From: Epiperipatus broadwayi
Taxonomy: Eukaryota > Onychophora > Udeonychophora > Euonychophora > Peripatidae
Length of the DNA: 64,000 bases
Assembly: GCA_028023455.1 (NCBI GenBank)
Contig: JAQFVV010012573.1
Location: 1,734,815-1,798,814 of the forward strand
Direction of reading: 5' to 3'
Part shown: positions 25,640 through 38,019 of the stretch, piece by piece
How positions within the stretch are numbered: position 1 is the stretch's first letter
Layout: each line of letters starts with the position of its first letter
Position numbers and translations under genes: made by a program
The notes under the pieces: generated by a model
Seen by the model: only the letters and a program-made list of their open reading frames with translations
The model's database searches: none
Told to the model about the DNA's origin: nothing

Positions 25640-28150
25640 GCTAAGTTTCGTTTTAAAATCTCAATGTAAGACGACACTCCCAAGATAGGCTATGAATATG
25701 GAGACCTAAGTTCTCCAAAAGCACTAAGACATATAATTCTTTTTCTAATAATACTAAGCTTCACTTCTTTGTGTAAAGTGCAATTTAAAACTTACCACTG
25801 GAAGGTGAAGTAAAAACAAGGATTTTATTTCAATTACTAACAGTAAGTAATTCTTTTTTGTTGTTGTTTTTTTTTTTTTTTTTTTTTGAGAAAGTTATTT
25901 TAAAATTAAAATAAATAGGAAATAATTTTAAGTAAAAATGATTTTTTTAAAACATAAAAACGAAAAATTAAAATACTTATTTAACATATATATTATTGCA
26001 CAGATGGAAAACTATTTTTTTAAAAAAAAAAAAACCATATTTACAAATAAGAAATGTAAAAAAAGTAAAAATCTGTAGATTAATTAATATAAAAGAAAAT
26101 AGAAAAAATGTTGATTAATGAAGCATTTCTTTTTTAATGTTTTATATATATGATTTTTTTCACCAGTCAGATGCACAGTCCTGTACTGGATGAGGATCAT
26201 CTCTTAAATAATATCATGCTGCAGATGTACATTTCTGTCAGCATGGTTTTATGCTAACATCTTCAAATGCATTGGTTGCATCTATTTATCAGGAAGTGAA
26301 CATTGGTTTAGCAATGAACATTTAGCGTGGAGTTAAATGTTTTGAAAAGTTTTTAATTGTGTAATCTGTGTAGCCTATCTATGCTGAACATTCTAAAATA
26401 AAATTATATAAACTGTCCATCTGTGTGGACTTCCTAAAGTAAAAATCTAAAGCAATATTAATTTATTTCTCAAAGTTATATGTGCATAAATAAACGTTTT
26501 GTGATTATTACTGGCAGTGACTTTTTTTTAAAAAAAAAATATTGAAATACATTTAGGAATTTAGATTTTAAATCTCAGCCACTCTTTGAGCTAGTGTTTA
26601 GGCTAATGGTTTATAAAAGTAGAATCTTAACAAGAAGTATCTGCCTATATTATAAATATTCTAGGCTCAAATAGCCTAGTGGTGCCCAGTATGGCTGATG
26701 GTGTAAGAGTCCAATATTCCCTGACCATTATAGTATTAAAACATTCTTTTAACATAAAAAAGTTTCAAGTTAAATTTTGTTAATAATATTGCCTTAAGAG
26801 CTAATACATACAAGAAGTTAGTAAACAGAATCTTTCTCCAAAATGGTCACTTTTATTAATTTCTAAAACTTATAAAATTCCACATTTTTTTTTTACTTTT
26901 TTTGACTTTTCATTTGGAAAACTAATTATATTGTTTTTAATTAATTGTAAAATCACATTAATCCAAATATTTGTAACAAAACAAAAAATCTAAATTGAAC
27001 CTATCTTCTGAAAGAAATAAAATGAAGCACCTCTAAGTGATAATTATTTTTTTAAAAAATGAATAAAATGTATTTCCTAATAATAAAACTATTGCTTTTC
27101 TAATAAATCTAAAACATAAAATCTGCAATATCATACTGTTAGAGTTAGATAATAATAATAAAAACAATGGAAGCAATAGATTCAGAAAATATTTTATTGC
27201 TTGATTATAGTATCAATTGCCACCAGGCAAATTAAGTCAACAAACTCCTTTCCAGAAAGTCATTTAATATAAAAAATTTAGAAAGTTGATTTTTTAAATA
27301 CAGTGAATGAAGTTATCAATTCAAAGTCTGAAATATGTATTTGAAGATCATTTAAATTTTCTTGTACTCCTTTTATTTTCAATATATATATCACTATACT
27401 ATCATAATTTCTGAACTCCTTTTATTTTCAATATATATATCACTATACTATCATAATTTCTGAACTGCCTTTAGGCATAACTGTATCATATCCAGTTTGG
27501 TCAGCAAATAGAAATATATCTTTACTTAGTTATATTTGAAATACATGCATTCTTCAAATACCTCAAGCTTAATTGTAAATATAGGGGTTTGAACACAGAC
27601 ATTCAAACACCCTTGCCCACACTATCTACTAACACTGATACACATGACCCCACACATATAGAAAAGATAAATAATCACCATCATCAGATTTTCAATAGTA
27701 TGGATGGCTGAAGAGTTGGATTAGATTGAAGCCTGTCCATTAAAGTATGAAGATTTGCTTTCAATATAAAGTGAGAACTGATTCTATATGTGTGTGGAAG
27801 ATGATGATCTGGACCAACTGATGAGTGCTGGTTCAGCATGAAATATGTATATTGGTAATTATTTATCTTTTCTTCATGTGTGTTATCATGTATATCAGTG
27901 GTATGAGGGTGCTTGAAGGTCTGTGTTCAAATTCCCTATCTTTGCTTAGTTAATGCATTTTTCTGAAGTGATTGATGTAAAAGCTAAGAGTACAGTAAAT
28001 TTGACATTTGGAAATTAAAATGTAATAGTCTGAAGAGTAACCAATCAGTAGATGAGTATCATGATAACGAAAATATATTTTTTATTGTTCTTGGAAAGAT
28101 GCTAGAGACACTTTTTCTTCTTTAATGAAATATTTTTAAGATTATTTTAA
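25640..28150. other. Gene-free A+T-rich interval
   Basis: It contains a poly-T run near 25868-25888 and the 49-bp tandem duplication annotated separately. A weak tRNA A-box-like word, TAGCCTAGTGG, sits near 26674 without a convincing cloverleaf. No gene was recognised. Confidence 0.4.
27369..27467. repeat. 49-bp perfect tandem duplication
   Basis: Two essentially identical copies run from CCTTTTATTTTCAA to TTTCTGAACT. Identity is complete by eye, so the event is recent. Confidence 0.95.
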
Positions 28151-28161
28151 AGTGTAAAATA

Positions 28162-28484
28162 TTATAAACAGTGAGGATTGCCAATACAAGCTTTATGATA
28201 AATGCTTAGCCAGAGCCAGCACTTAAAATATCTCTGTCAGAAACTCTCCCCAAACCCCTGACCATGGTTTCGTGCTTTGGCACTCCTCAGAGAGGTGTCA
28301 GGGTAGGTTCAGACACTAGATCTACCCTGACACCTACCCTGACACCTCTCTGAGGAGTGCCAAAGCACGAAACCATGGTCAGGGGTTTGGGGAGAGTTCC
28401 TGACAGAGAGATTTTAAGTGCTGGCTCTGGCTAAGCATTTATCATAAAGCTTGTAGAGGAATTGGCAATCCTCACTGTTTATAA
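28162..28484. repeat. G+C-rich near-perfect hairpin, arms about 150 nt
   Basis: The left arm (28162-28307) and right arm (28333-28484) are reverse complements, separated by a 25-nt loop that itself repeats the CTACCCTGACAC word. Differences by eye are one mismatch in each of CAGAAACT/CAGGAACT and AAATATCT/AAATCTCT, plus a short extra block (AGAGGA) in the right arm. The arms contain CCATGGTTTCGTGCTTTGG and are markedly richer in G+C than the A+T-rich flanks. No coding frame or target duplication is evident. It may be a foldback transposon, a recent inverted duplication, or a long hairpin RNA locus. Confidence 0.92.
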
Positions 28485-28485
28485 C

Positions 28486-30345
28486 TTACAAGCTTAAGAG
28501 ATAGGGTCATGTGATCTATGGATTGATCTATGACTCTTATTTTGACTATGTAAAATATTATATTTTATTTTGTTAATTAAAACGTTTAAATTTATTTATA
28601 AAATTAACTTGTAATTATTGATTCAAAATTAATTAAAATCAAGATAAATTTATGCAAATATAATAGAACACAAACTTAAATTTTGACAACTAACTATTAA
28701 AAGTGAATCATAAATCAAAGTCATGCAACTTTTTTAATTTCCTTTATTTATTGTGTGAAATTATGTTTTTTCTTATTTTTTTCTCAAATTCTTTTCTTTT
28801 GTTCTTTCTTTTCTTGGTTGTTTTTTATTAAAATAAAAACTCAATGATAAGTCAGAAATATAATTAATTATATTTTCTGGTAGAATATTAAGTAAAATTC
28901 TTACATATATAGTTTATTTTCTGGAGGCCATACATGATTCATGAGTAAACTAATAATATTATTAAAATTACTGAAACAAATTATTTCAAATTAATTTAAA
29001 ACGATAAAATGATTAGTCATAAAGACGGCATTTTCGTATATTAAGCATCTATTTTTAAAAAAAAAATTAGGCTAACAAATTTGAAATTTTTGAAACTGCT
29101 CCAAAAGTGTGCTATAATCTAGGCATAATGTATTTGTATATATTTGAAAATATATTACTTTACATACTAATTGTATTAACAATAAAGTTTCTTCAGAGAA
29201 CATAATATATAAACTGAATTTTAAAATTTTAATAATGGCTTTCTAAATATTTATTTACGTTAAATAAAATTGTTTAAATTATATATTTCCTTTCTTTTCT
29301 ACATTCTTTTTATTTATCGCCTACAGATAAATCTTAAAAGCCTCATAGTCATATTTTGCTTTGTTTTTAGGTAACATTTGATGAGTTTAAGGCTATTGTG
29401 CTTAAAACGATACATTCTTTACTTTTTTTTTAAGTTCATTGGTACTTCATTTTACCGTGTGAATCTGATTGATTTGTGAAAGATAAATAAAAAATTAATG
29501 TGGTGTTTAAAAAATAAATATTTAATAAATGTAATTGATTAGACATAATTTATGTATTCAGTTATTTAATATTTAAATAACAATTTTTTAAATATGTATA
29601 ATAGGTTAAAAATCGTTTAGATTGTAATGCTTCAAATATTCAAAATATTCTACTTAAATTCAGATAGAAGTAATAATTATAAAACTATAAATAATTATAA
29701 AAATATTTTTTTTATATGCCGAATCAATAGAAATTTATTTTTTCTAATGAATATTTTGATATCACTACTTCTAAAAATAATATTTATTTATTATTTAATC
29801 AAACTCATTTTTCGTCCTAAAAATCGTTCTAATAAATTTTACTTGAATTATAAGACCGACAGGTTATCTATTGTGCTCTTAAGAAATGATAGCTAGGTAA
29901 ACGACAACCATCCCACAGACCACCTGATAAGTAGCTTGCTTTAACACATAAAATCATTGTCTCTACGTAATAAAAAATGTCCTCGTTTTATGATGAATTT
30001 ATTGTATTTTTCATAATCTTTATTATATTTATGATTTAATAAGTTTATATTAAATATATAAAAAAATAAGTTAATTATATATGTATATATCACGAGAAGC
30101 GGCTGATTGGGAAGCTAAATATAAAGTCAATTTTTCTGGATAGTTAGCTAATCAATATTTATTAGAAAATGAATATCCGGTTATTCATTTTTACCCCCCC
30201 CCCTCATATTCCGACCTCTACCAAATTTCTAACATAAATAAGATCTGATCGTCTAGTATTTATCAATTCAGATGGATATGTTTTGGTTATATTTTTAGCC
30301 TGGTATGAACTAATTAAATTTTATTTATTTTTTGTAATAATTGAG
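28486..30345. other. Gene-free A+T-rich interval
   Basis: No gene is recognised. An 89-codon frame at 29627-29896 is low-complexity (Asn/Ile/Leu/Phe) and looks random. Confidence 0.4.
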
Positions 30346-30349
30346 GGCC

Positions 30350-30425
30350 ATCTAATATAGAGATAGCATATTTTCTTCCTATGCGTATGATTTGAGTTCA
30401 AATCCAAACCTGATAATACTTGAAA
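30350..30425 (+). repeat. Possible tRNA-derived SINE head
   Basis: GAGTTCAAATCC near 30403-30414 fits a tRNA B box (GGTTCRANNCC), preceded by about 45 nt with an A-box-like ATAGAGATAGCAT. The spacing is right for a tRNA-derived promoter, but the acceptor stem does not pair well. It is therefore not a working tRNA gene and could be a degenerate SINE or tRNA pseudogene. Confidence 0.35.
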
Positions 30426-31599
30426 TTTTTTAATGTTTCAATCAGGTTTAGAAATATTCTTTTTGGTACGCTTCCATAATCAACCTATACAAACAACTAA
30501 TATTAGAAGTTAATCTAACTATTATTAACTAGGAAGTAAAACCATATGTAAAGCCACTCAAATTCTTTTCTAAGAAATGCTGTTGGAGAGGTTCTTGCCT
30601 GAAACTGACTATTTAAGGGAATTTTATCTATAATCATAATAAAAGTCAACATCATCTAATGCAATGAAAAAATAATATTGCTAGATCTTTATATATATAT
30701 ATATATTTTGTGTGTGGTTTACAGGATTATAAGTTGATTACTTAATTATATAACAATATTCTGTGAATTTCATGCAAAGTATTTTGGGGTATTTTATATT
30801 TAGTCTCATATACAATACATTTTCAGCTTCTTCTACAATTTTCCATAATACTTAATTAATAGTCTTTAAATAATCCTGTCAAAAAGTTGAACAATTCATA
30901 TGTTTGTATTGACTACTGGCTTTTATTCTGAAATTGAATCATACTTTAATATATATATATATATATATATACTTAGAGTGATACACCTAAAGTGCTAACT
31001 ATATTAAACAATGCTCCTAATTATCATTCATTTTTAACTTTAGTATAAGTTTGATATTAAAGAGCATATAATCAATACTTGGAAGGTTATAACTCTAAAT
31101 GCCACATATTAATTAGTGCTGTAAATTTATTTTATATATGTGTGTATATATATATATATATATGCATGCATATACATTTAAAAAAGTTTGACCTCATTTT
31201 CAATCTTTATATAATCTTAACCAAACTATCATTTTTATTATAATTGAAGATTTTTATGTATAAAACAATGAGTGTAATTAGTATCATTTTTATGATTGTT
31301 AACCTATCAAGTTATAGCAATTTTCCAAATTGTTAAGCAAGTGTCAGCTAAGCTTACAATAACAGAAATAATAGACTTTCTTCTTTTATATTCAAATACA
31401 CATGGTAAACTTTTAATCATAAGTATGTCAATAGATCATCAATTTGCTACAGAACTACTAATAACATTTTACATAATGTACTTAATAACCATCACTCTAT
31501 GACATATTCTTGAAATATAAAAACATTTTGTTGGTTTTGTGAAAACTGTCAGCTCTGTAAACCCATTCAATAACTGAAAAAAACTTTAGTATGAAAATT

Positions 31600-32400
31600 A
31601 TATAGAAACAAGTGTATATTTTTTCTTTGCCATGTTTGATGAGTCATATTCTTTAATCCATATAAAGCCCATTTAGTCCAAAAAATGTGTAATGATAACC
31701 AAAACTCTAAAGAGTTATTGTCAGTGGTTTAAGCAGCTACAGAAGCTTTGAAAAGGGTAATGTTCAGTTAGGACACTTTTTTTCTGCCTAATGATCGATC
31801 AATCAAAAGATGTAATGCTTAAGATTAATTCATAATAAGTGGAAGTTGGTTGACTGCAACATTTTCCAAGAAATATAATAAGAATTGTTAAATTAAACAG
31901 TATAAATAAGTTATATTTTTTCCTTGAAACTATAACTACTAAATCATATGTTGATATGTTGAATGGATGGCATACTATTATGAATTTGGAGAAGCATGTG
32001 GCTTAAGTAACCTTATTTGAAAGTGATTGCTTTGAAATTTTTAAGTAAAAAATTTTCCAAAAAATGATCTGATGATATAATTCAATTGAATGGCCATCTA
32101 GGTCGCTGGTCTTAAGTTTTTGGATTTTTTTATGAAGAAATCTTAAATCAGTTGTTTAAATTAACTCATCAAAAACTATATAAGCACTAAAGGATAACAT
32201 AACATCCGAATTTGAAGTAGTAAAAGGGAATTACACGATATTTAGTAACATGCAATAAAAATTAGACAGTGTTTAGAATATTAATTTGAATTCTTATTGT
32301 AATTTGTAATTAAAATAAATGCCATTTTATAATTAACTTTCTGTACATAAAGTTTTTATTTTTATTATAACCTCCTTTGAAGTTAAACGTTTTGATCCAT
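31600..32400 (+). pseudogene. Mariner/Tc1-superfamily transposase fossil
   Basis: In broken plus-strand frames, the section near 32090-32145 reads WPSRSLVLSFWIFL. A neighbouring frame reads LDFFM, matching the WPxRSPDLxPLDFFLWG block before the last catalytic residue of mariner-like DDE transposases. Upstream fragments (about 32045-32090) resemble the FP...IG...I.WP lead-in, and downstream fragments the long C-terminal helical region. The many stops and shifts show an old, dead copy. The terminal repeats were not identified; (TA)n runs begin just past 32400. The assignment rests mainly on one block. Confidence 0.42.
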
Positions 32401-32435
32401 CCTGAATATATATATATTGCAGTTATATATTAACC

Positions 32436-32496
<61 letters not shown>

Positions 32497-32623
32497 CAGC
32501 TATAAATTAACGACCTGTATTAAAATTTATAAATACATTAAAAAATATTTAGCTTATTTAAAAATTGAAGATATGTAAGTTTTTTACTTTGGAAGTAGTT
32601 TAATGTAAGAGCATTTAAATAAA

Positions 32624-32655
<32 letters not shown>

Positions 32656-32690
32656 TCCCATCTAATAATATATATATATATATATATATT
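32401..32690. repeat. Clustered (TA)n microsatellites
   Basis: At least four (TA)n tracts lie here: near 32407-32417, 32436-32493, 32628-32654 and 32668-32688. The segment CCTGAATATAT...TATTGCAG.TATA.ATTAA occurs twice (about 32401-32432 and 32432-32510), so the tract grew partly by duplication of a unit containing (TA)n. Confidence 0.85.
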
Positions 32691-32699
32691 AATGGGAAA

Positions 32700-34003
32700 A
32701 ATTCTAAAACATATGAACAGTGCTAATAAAGCAACATTGACACACAAATAGAAATATTTCTCCATTGGATGAGCCAAAAATGTAATGAACAATTAATAAA
32801 ATAATGAATGAAAAGCTCCCTGACCTACAAATGGCCATGTATTTGAGCAAGCTAGAAAATGTAATGGATAAATGTTCTATTTAGGCAATTAAAATGACTA
32901 ACAAATAAAGAAATAAGTGACTATTCCATAAATTGGCTCTATGAAAGTTTGGATTTACATCTACAATATATTGCAATTAATAGAAATGATCTATGATTAA
33001 AAGTATTAATGCATACAGTCATAAAGAATTAATTACAAATTCTTTCTTCCTCCAAAACAATGTAATAAAATATTAATATTATTATCTTTTATATATTTTT
33101 TTCTTTTAATATGTTTTATATCTTGGAATCACATAATGCTTTTTTAACAATAATTATTAAATAATTTAAATAAATTATAAAAAATATTATTTATTTTTAA
33201 TTTTGATTTGTTTTCAAAAAATTAATACATTAACAATTGATTTAAGGCTTAATTATGTGAGTCTATTATTTAAGTCTATATTGAATGATAAAAAAAATTT
33301 GCGTTATAATTAAGATTATTAACAAAAAAGACTTTGATAAATATTTTATCATTAAGCTACTATTATACTTTTAATCATTATTAATAGGTGAAGTTTTATT
33401 TTGTATAAATAATTAAAAAAATGTTTAGCGTGTATTACCAAGTTTAGCTTATATATAATTTCAGTTTAGGTTTCACTATTCCACAATGTTTTCCTTGGTA
33501 CATCAATAGTACCAACACACAAACGTAGGGCTTCATAAATATTTTTATTCTTAAATGATTTTCAACCATTCCCTTTGTCAATATTATAATCCATAGTAAA
33601 AATTGATAGTTTCATAGCTTCATGGTAGTTAAGCATACCATTTGTTTTTGTAATCATTCTTCTGGAGCCATAAAGATATCAAATGATGGTAAGTCTGTGT
33701 TCCTTCTCTACTAAATAATTTTTTTGCTCATAGAATATATTTCCTTATTTTAAGTCTAGAATCTATTTGTAAAAATAAGATAAGATAAAACACAAAATGT
33801 CTTTTTTTAAAATCACAATAAAGCATTGTTACCATTTGATATAACTTAATAAAAATTAATTCATTTTTAAAATTTAATTAATAAAGTTTCTATTCACTCT
33901 TCATTTATCCTAAATTAATAAACATATTTGTTAAATATAAGACCTTTAATTGTTTTCTTTATACACTATAAAAGGAACTATATATGGCAACATGTGTACC
34001 ACA
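32700..34003. other. Gene-free A+T-rich interval
   Basis: Nothing coding is recognised. The (AT)n run at 34003-34024 is the insertion site of the following LTR element. Confidence 0.4.
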
Positions 34004-34024
34004 TATATATATATATATATATAT

Positions 34025-35740
34025 TGTAATGGGAACTCGACGATCGAAAGGCTTAAACTTCCCTTTTATTTATATATAATGGGGAATTCTTATAATTCAA
34101 GATCGCCCACTTTCTGCTACCACAAGCAGAGAGAAAATATGAACATAAACGAGTCTATCTGTACTTGACAGAACTTGTATGCTATACAGGTATAGCCCCA
34201 GGTTATATTTCCCGGTCAACTTTCTCCCAACTGCTGTAAGATTTAACAGAGGTACAGCGCTTGGATAATTATAAATTTAATGGGATCAAATACTGCACCA
34301 CTAGCTTCATGTGTTAATTAAGTACTCAAATGCATAATAATTATTCCCAACCTTAAGATTATATTATGTTTTGGAAGTGGTAAAGAAAGAGATGAAACAG
34401 ATTTTACATAAATAAAAAATATTTAATACAATAAATTATAATAAAAGAAACACTCTAAATTATAAACACTCAATATAAAAAAAAAACAGATTATGCTATA
34501 ATACTACAAAAAAAAAAATACAATAGAAGATTCTATAAATGATTGCAATCTGTAGAAATAACTTATCCCTTTATAGTCATTTCAAATATTCAAAGAGTCT
34601 AATTAAGGTCTATCTCATTATATGTGGGATTGGCAATTGCATTAAATTTAACGGTATGTGCACATAATTATATAAAATGTCTTATTCATAATTACCTAGG
34701 TGATAAAGTCTTCGAATAAACTTGGCATCTTGCTGACCGTCCCACGGAATTTTTCCACTTTTTTAGTAGGGAATGGTCGCTCTCTGGTTAGATTTGATTG
34801 TTGGGATTCCTCCATATTGTGGGCATCAAGGCAAGGCAAACATGAATTCTTCGGCAGGCACTATGTTGGCAGTTGTTACATCGAGACGTGAACCATTATA
34901 GCACGGAAGTCTGGATCAACCCGCGATCATGACTGGCTCTTAGCCACACATCCTTGAAGCTTCCCTTAGGTTATAGTTTGTTTTTATGTTCTCAAATTTA
35001 ACTTTCATGTCTGCTTTCTATTATATTTTCCTGCTTCTTATCAGAGCAGTGTCTTCACTGAAGTTTCCACCAATACTGTTTTTCAATTAATTAATTAATG
35101 TCCTTTATTTTTCAAATTCTTTTCTTATCTTGATCTCCTGCTTGGTTTTTTTTTCACACCTTTTACTTTTAAAAAATGCTTTCAACAACTTATACAAAAT
35201 TACTTTCAATTTGATACAATTTTATAATATAATATTTTACATTTATTTCTCAATCATTTTCTTTAATAAAATTATTTCATTTTGACATGAAATAAACCTT
35301 ACTCTCTTTATTCATATGTTCACACATGCATTTCATTTTCGTCAAAATGTGTAATTTTAAGGACAGATCTTTATCTTTTCGTTGCATTCTAAATTTTACT
35401 TATATTTTATTTAAACTTCCCAACTATAGCTTTTGTTTTTATATCATTAAGTTTTTATTTTATTTATATTTCATTTCTCATTTTTTTAATCTTACATTAA
35501 ACACATGATATCGATATTTTTTAACCTTAATATTTTTATTCTTTCTAAAATCTGAACTTTGGAGGGTAAAAGATAAGAATCTTTTTCGATTCTAATTCCC
35601 TCTCTTTTTTTTAATTAAACATTTCTTTGTTTTGTAAATTTTTAACCTCACTTTTTTATAATCCAAGCACAATATTTAACATTCTTTCAATGTTAGATAT
35701 CTATATGTGTGACCGCAGTATGTGTGATCATCACATTACA
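34025..35740 (-). repeat. 3' LTR (TGTAATG...CATTACA)
   Basis: It begins TGTAATGGGA and ends TCACATTACA on the plus strand, with seven-base palindromic ends TGTAATG/CATTACA. It aligns end to end with 39804-41510, with scattered substitutions and small indels. A 63-codon plus-strand frame inside it (34700-34891) is conserved only because the LTRs are duplicates. Confidence 0.92.
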
Positions 35741-36606
35741 CCATTCCCCTCCTTTAATTTTTTTTCTTAAAAATTTTTTTAATTTACTGCACTTCAAGCT
35801 AGATGCTCCTAACTACTGTTAGAACCTTTTCATATTCATGCACTCCTACTATGATTTAGTGATGAGATTATTCCTAGAGAGGTGACCAGGCAAATTACAT
35901 CCCTACTCTGATGACCCAACCAGCATTACTAAACCAATTTAATCTTGCTATAACATTACATGAATTTATTCTGCCTCCTACTTGTATATACAGGTTCGAG
36001 TCCACAGGATATCTCTGTGACTCGATTAAAACTGTTCATACCTCATACTTTACAAATGATAACCCTCTGAGTGACAACTCTGGTCACTATTTCTGAGGTG
36101 GGTTGGAAGGCTGGAATCCTTTTATCCAGCTCATCCATGAGCTCAGAATATTTTACTGATAGCTCATATTTTATAAAGGGGTTCTTTCCCCATGCATTGG
36201 TTTCTAAACTATTCACACGATATCTGTCAAATATCTAACTGTAAATCTTAATCCAGTGAGTCATTATGAGAAAATGATCTCTGTCCCTGTCTTCTCTATA
36301 TAATAAGATTTGATGATCACAGAACACACATGAATGCATAGCAGAGAAGGCTCACCATATACTGCTAAGATCCATCTACAAATATCTAAACCTACACACC
36401 TTCAGCCTCAATCTACAATCTCACACTACTATCTATCATATGTTTTTCTCAGTTTATCCTAAAGTCCTTTATCCTTGTTTTCATTTACTGGCACATCATT
36501 TCTTTATATTATCATGATCCATGTTAAAATCCCTTCTCCATTACTCTTGATCCAATTCTACTTCCACTCTGGTGTCAGTGAATCCTTCCTTTATTGGTGA
36601 TTACAC
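35741..36606 (-). other. Interior between gag stop and 3' LTR
   Basis: About 870 bp downstream of gag in the element's sense, where pol would normally start. Only broken frames are seen (for example SELMDELDKRIPAFQP around 36090-36160), without protease or RT motifs. It ends at the polypurine tract beside the LTR. Confidence 0.5.
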
Positions 36607-38001
36607 TTAGGTTTTATCTGGTGGTTGTCTTTCTCTATTGACATCACCTTTGCCTCCTCTGGGATGCGGATTTTGATCCCTAAGTTCTTGGTCTTCAGTC
36701 CTGTCAAATGGATGCTTCCATTCTGTCTCCAATCTTTGTTGTCCATTTTCCTGCCTCCTTGGGTTCCACTTTGTAGAATATCTCCGGTTTTCTTGCCATC
36801 GCCCTTCACTAGGATCCCATCCATTTTTTATTATTAGAAGTTTTTTTGGAGGCGATCTAGGTTTATATCCATGGTCCACCATCCTCCTCTCTGTACTGAT
36901 TAGAATCTGTTCTGTATCTTTTGGGAACTCATGCCTAGTTATCTGGAGTATTTGCATCTCAGATAATGGGTTTGTGGTCATCATCCTTAACTTGGCTACA
37001 TGACGGCAGAAAAATGTTATAAATGATTCCTCCGGTCTCCATTTCTCCTGTGTTATCTGATGCAGCATATTTTCTTGGAGTTCCTCACTCCAATAACTGG
37101 TCTTCAAAGCCTTATGATACCCTGCAAATGTGGTAGGTTTCTGGAACAGTGAGTTCCACCAGACTTGAGATTCACCCTGCAAGTGACTGCAGGCAACCGC
37201 TATCTTGGCCTCCTCATTCATTCTACCAAACTTGAAATACTGTTCCAGGCTGTTCAAGTGCTCCATAGGGCTTTCTTCAGGATTTCCAGTGAAAACTGGT
37301 ATCTTTAGAAATTGGTGGAAGCCAACAGGATAATCCATGAAATTTCCAGAGCCCATATCTCTACATTCTCCAGTGATTCTTGGTCCTATGCCCTTTACTT
37401 CAATATCGGCGCTGTTATTGGCTGACCTACTTATCCTCTCTTCAAATTTTGTGTTCAACCTTTCCACTGCCTTTGCTACCTGAATTATATTTCCCTGTAT
37501 GCTTGTCAGTATCCTACTATCCTCTACTTTTATTACTTCCACTTCTTCATCTAACTTTCTTATTTCCCTTTCTGGCCACCCTATGTCTTCTCTCAGATCA
37601 AACTTGGCTGACTCTCTACCTATACTCTCAGACCTTTCTAATTCATCATATACACATGGCTCCATACTCCTTTGTTCATCCCACTCAATTTCTCTGTAAA
37701 ATCCATTTCTTGTGTTCTTAGCCTCTGATTGCAGGATGACATCATTTCTAATTTTTTTCATGGCTTCGGCAATTCTTTTCTGTTTGTCTATTTTTATCTT
37801 TACCCACAATTCTTCCATCCTTCTCTCCTGTCTGTCCACGTAGTCCTTCATGAATTGCTCTTGCTCAACCCTCATTTGCATTAGCATATTCATTACGTCA
37901 CTATAGTCTGTTTAATCTTTTACTTCCATCCTCGTATCTTCATTTCCTTCTCTTACTTCCTCTTCTTGAAAGTCCATTTTAGCTTGGGACCTTGTATGCA
38001 T
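36607..38001 (-). pseudogene. gag: gag of the minus-strand LTR element, one internal stop
   Basis: The 428-codon open frame (36607-37893) carries a retrotransposon gag domain. VFTGNPEESPMEHLNSLEQY, ACSHLQGESQVWWNSL and ESFITFFCRHVAKLRMM occur in that order, matching the capsid-like block of the gag at 47013-49040 (AYSHLQGDALMWWESL). The same frame continues upstream of its first Met to a better start at 38001, MHTRSQAKMDF, typical of gypsy gags. It is interrupted by one TAA at 37912-37914. The N-terminal third is rich in Glu, Arg and Lys and probably coiled-coil. No CCHC knuckle follows; the C-terminus is basic (Arg/Pro/Gln-rich) and may bind RNA. I infer one nonsense mutation in an otherwise intact gag. 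Confidence 0.82.
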
Positions 38002-38019
38002 GATCTATTTTATTTAACC

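Noticed and set aside
26655-26715. tRNA-like element with a perfect A-box word TAGCCTAGTGG
   Set aside because: No B box at the right distance and no cloverleaf stems could be drawn.
32538-32792. 84-aa minus-strand frame with Tyr-Ile repeats
   Set aside because: Most of it is (TA)n translation.
34700-34891. 63-aa plus-strand frame, repeated at 40478-40669
   Set aside because: The conservation only reflects the two LTR copies of one element. The frame is antisense to the element's gag and resembles no known protein.
37380-37721. 113-aa hydrophobic plus-strand frame
   Set aside because: It is antisense to the clearly recognisable gag on the minus strand, so it is a shadow frame.
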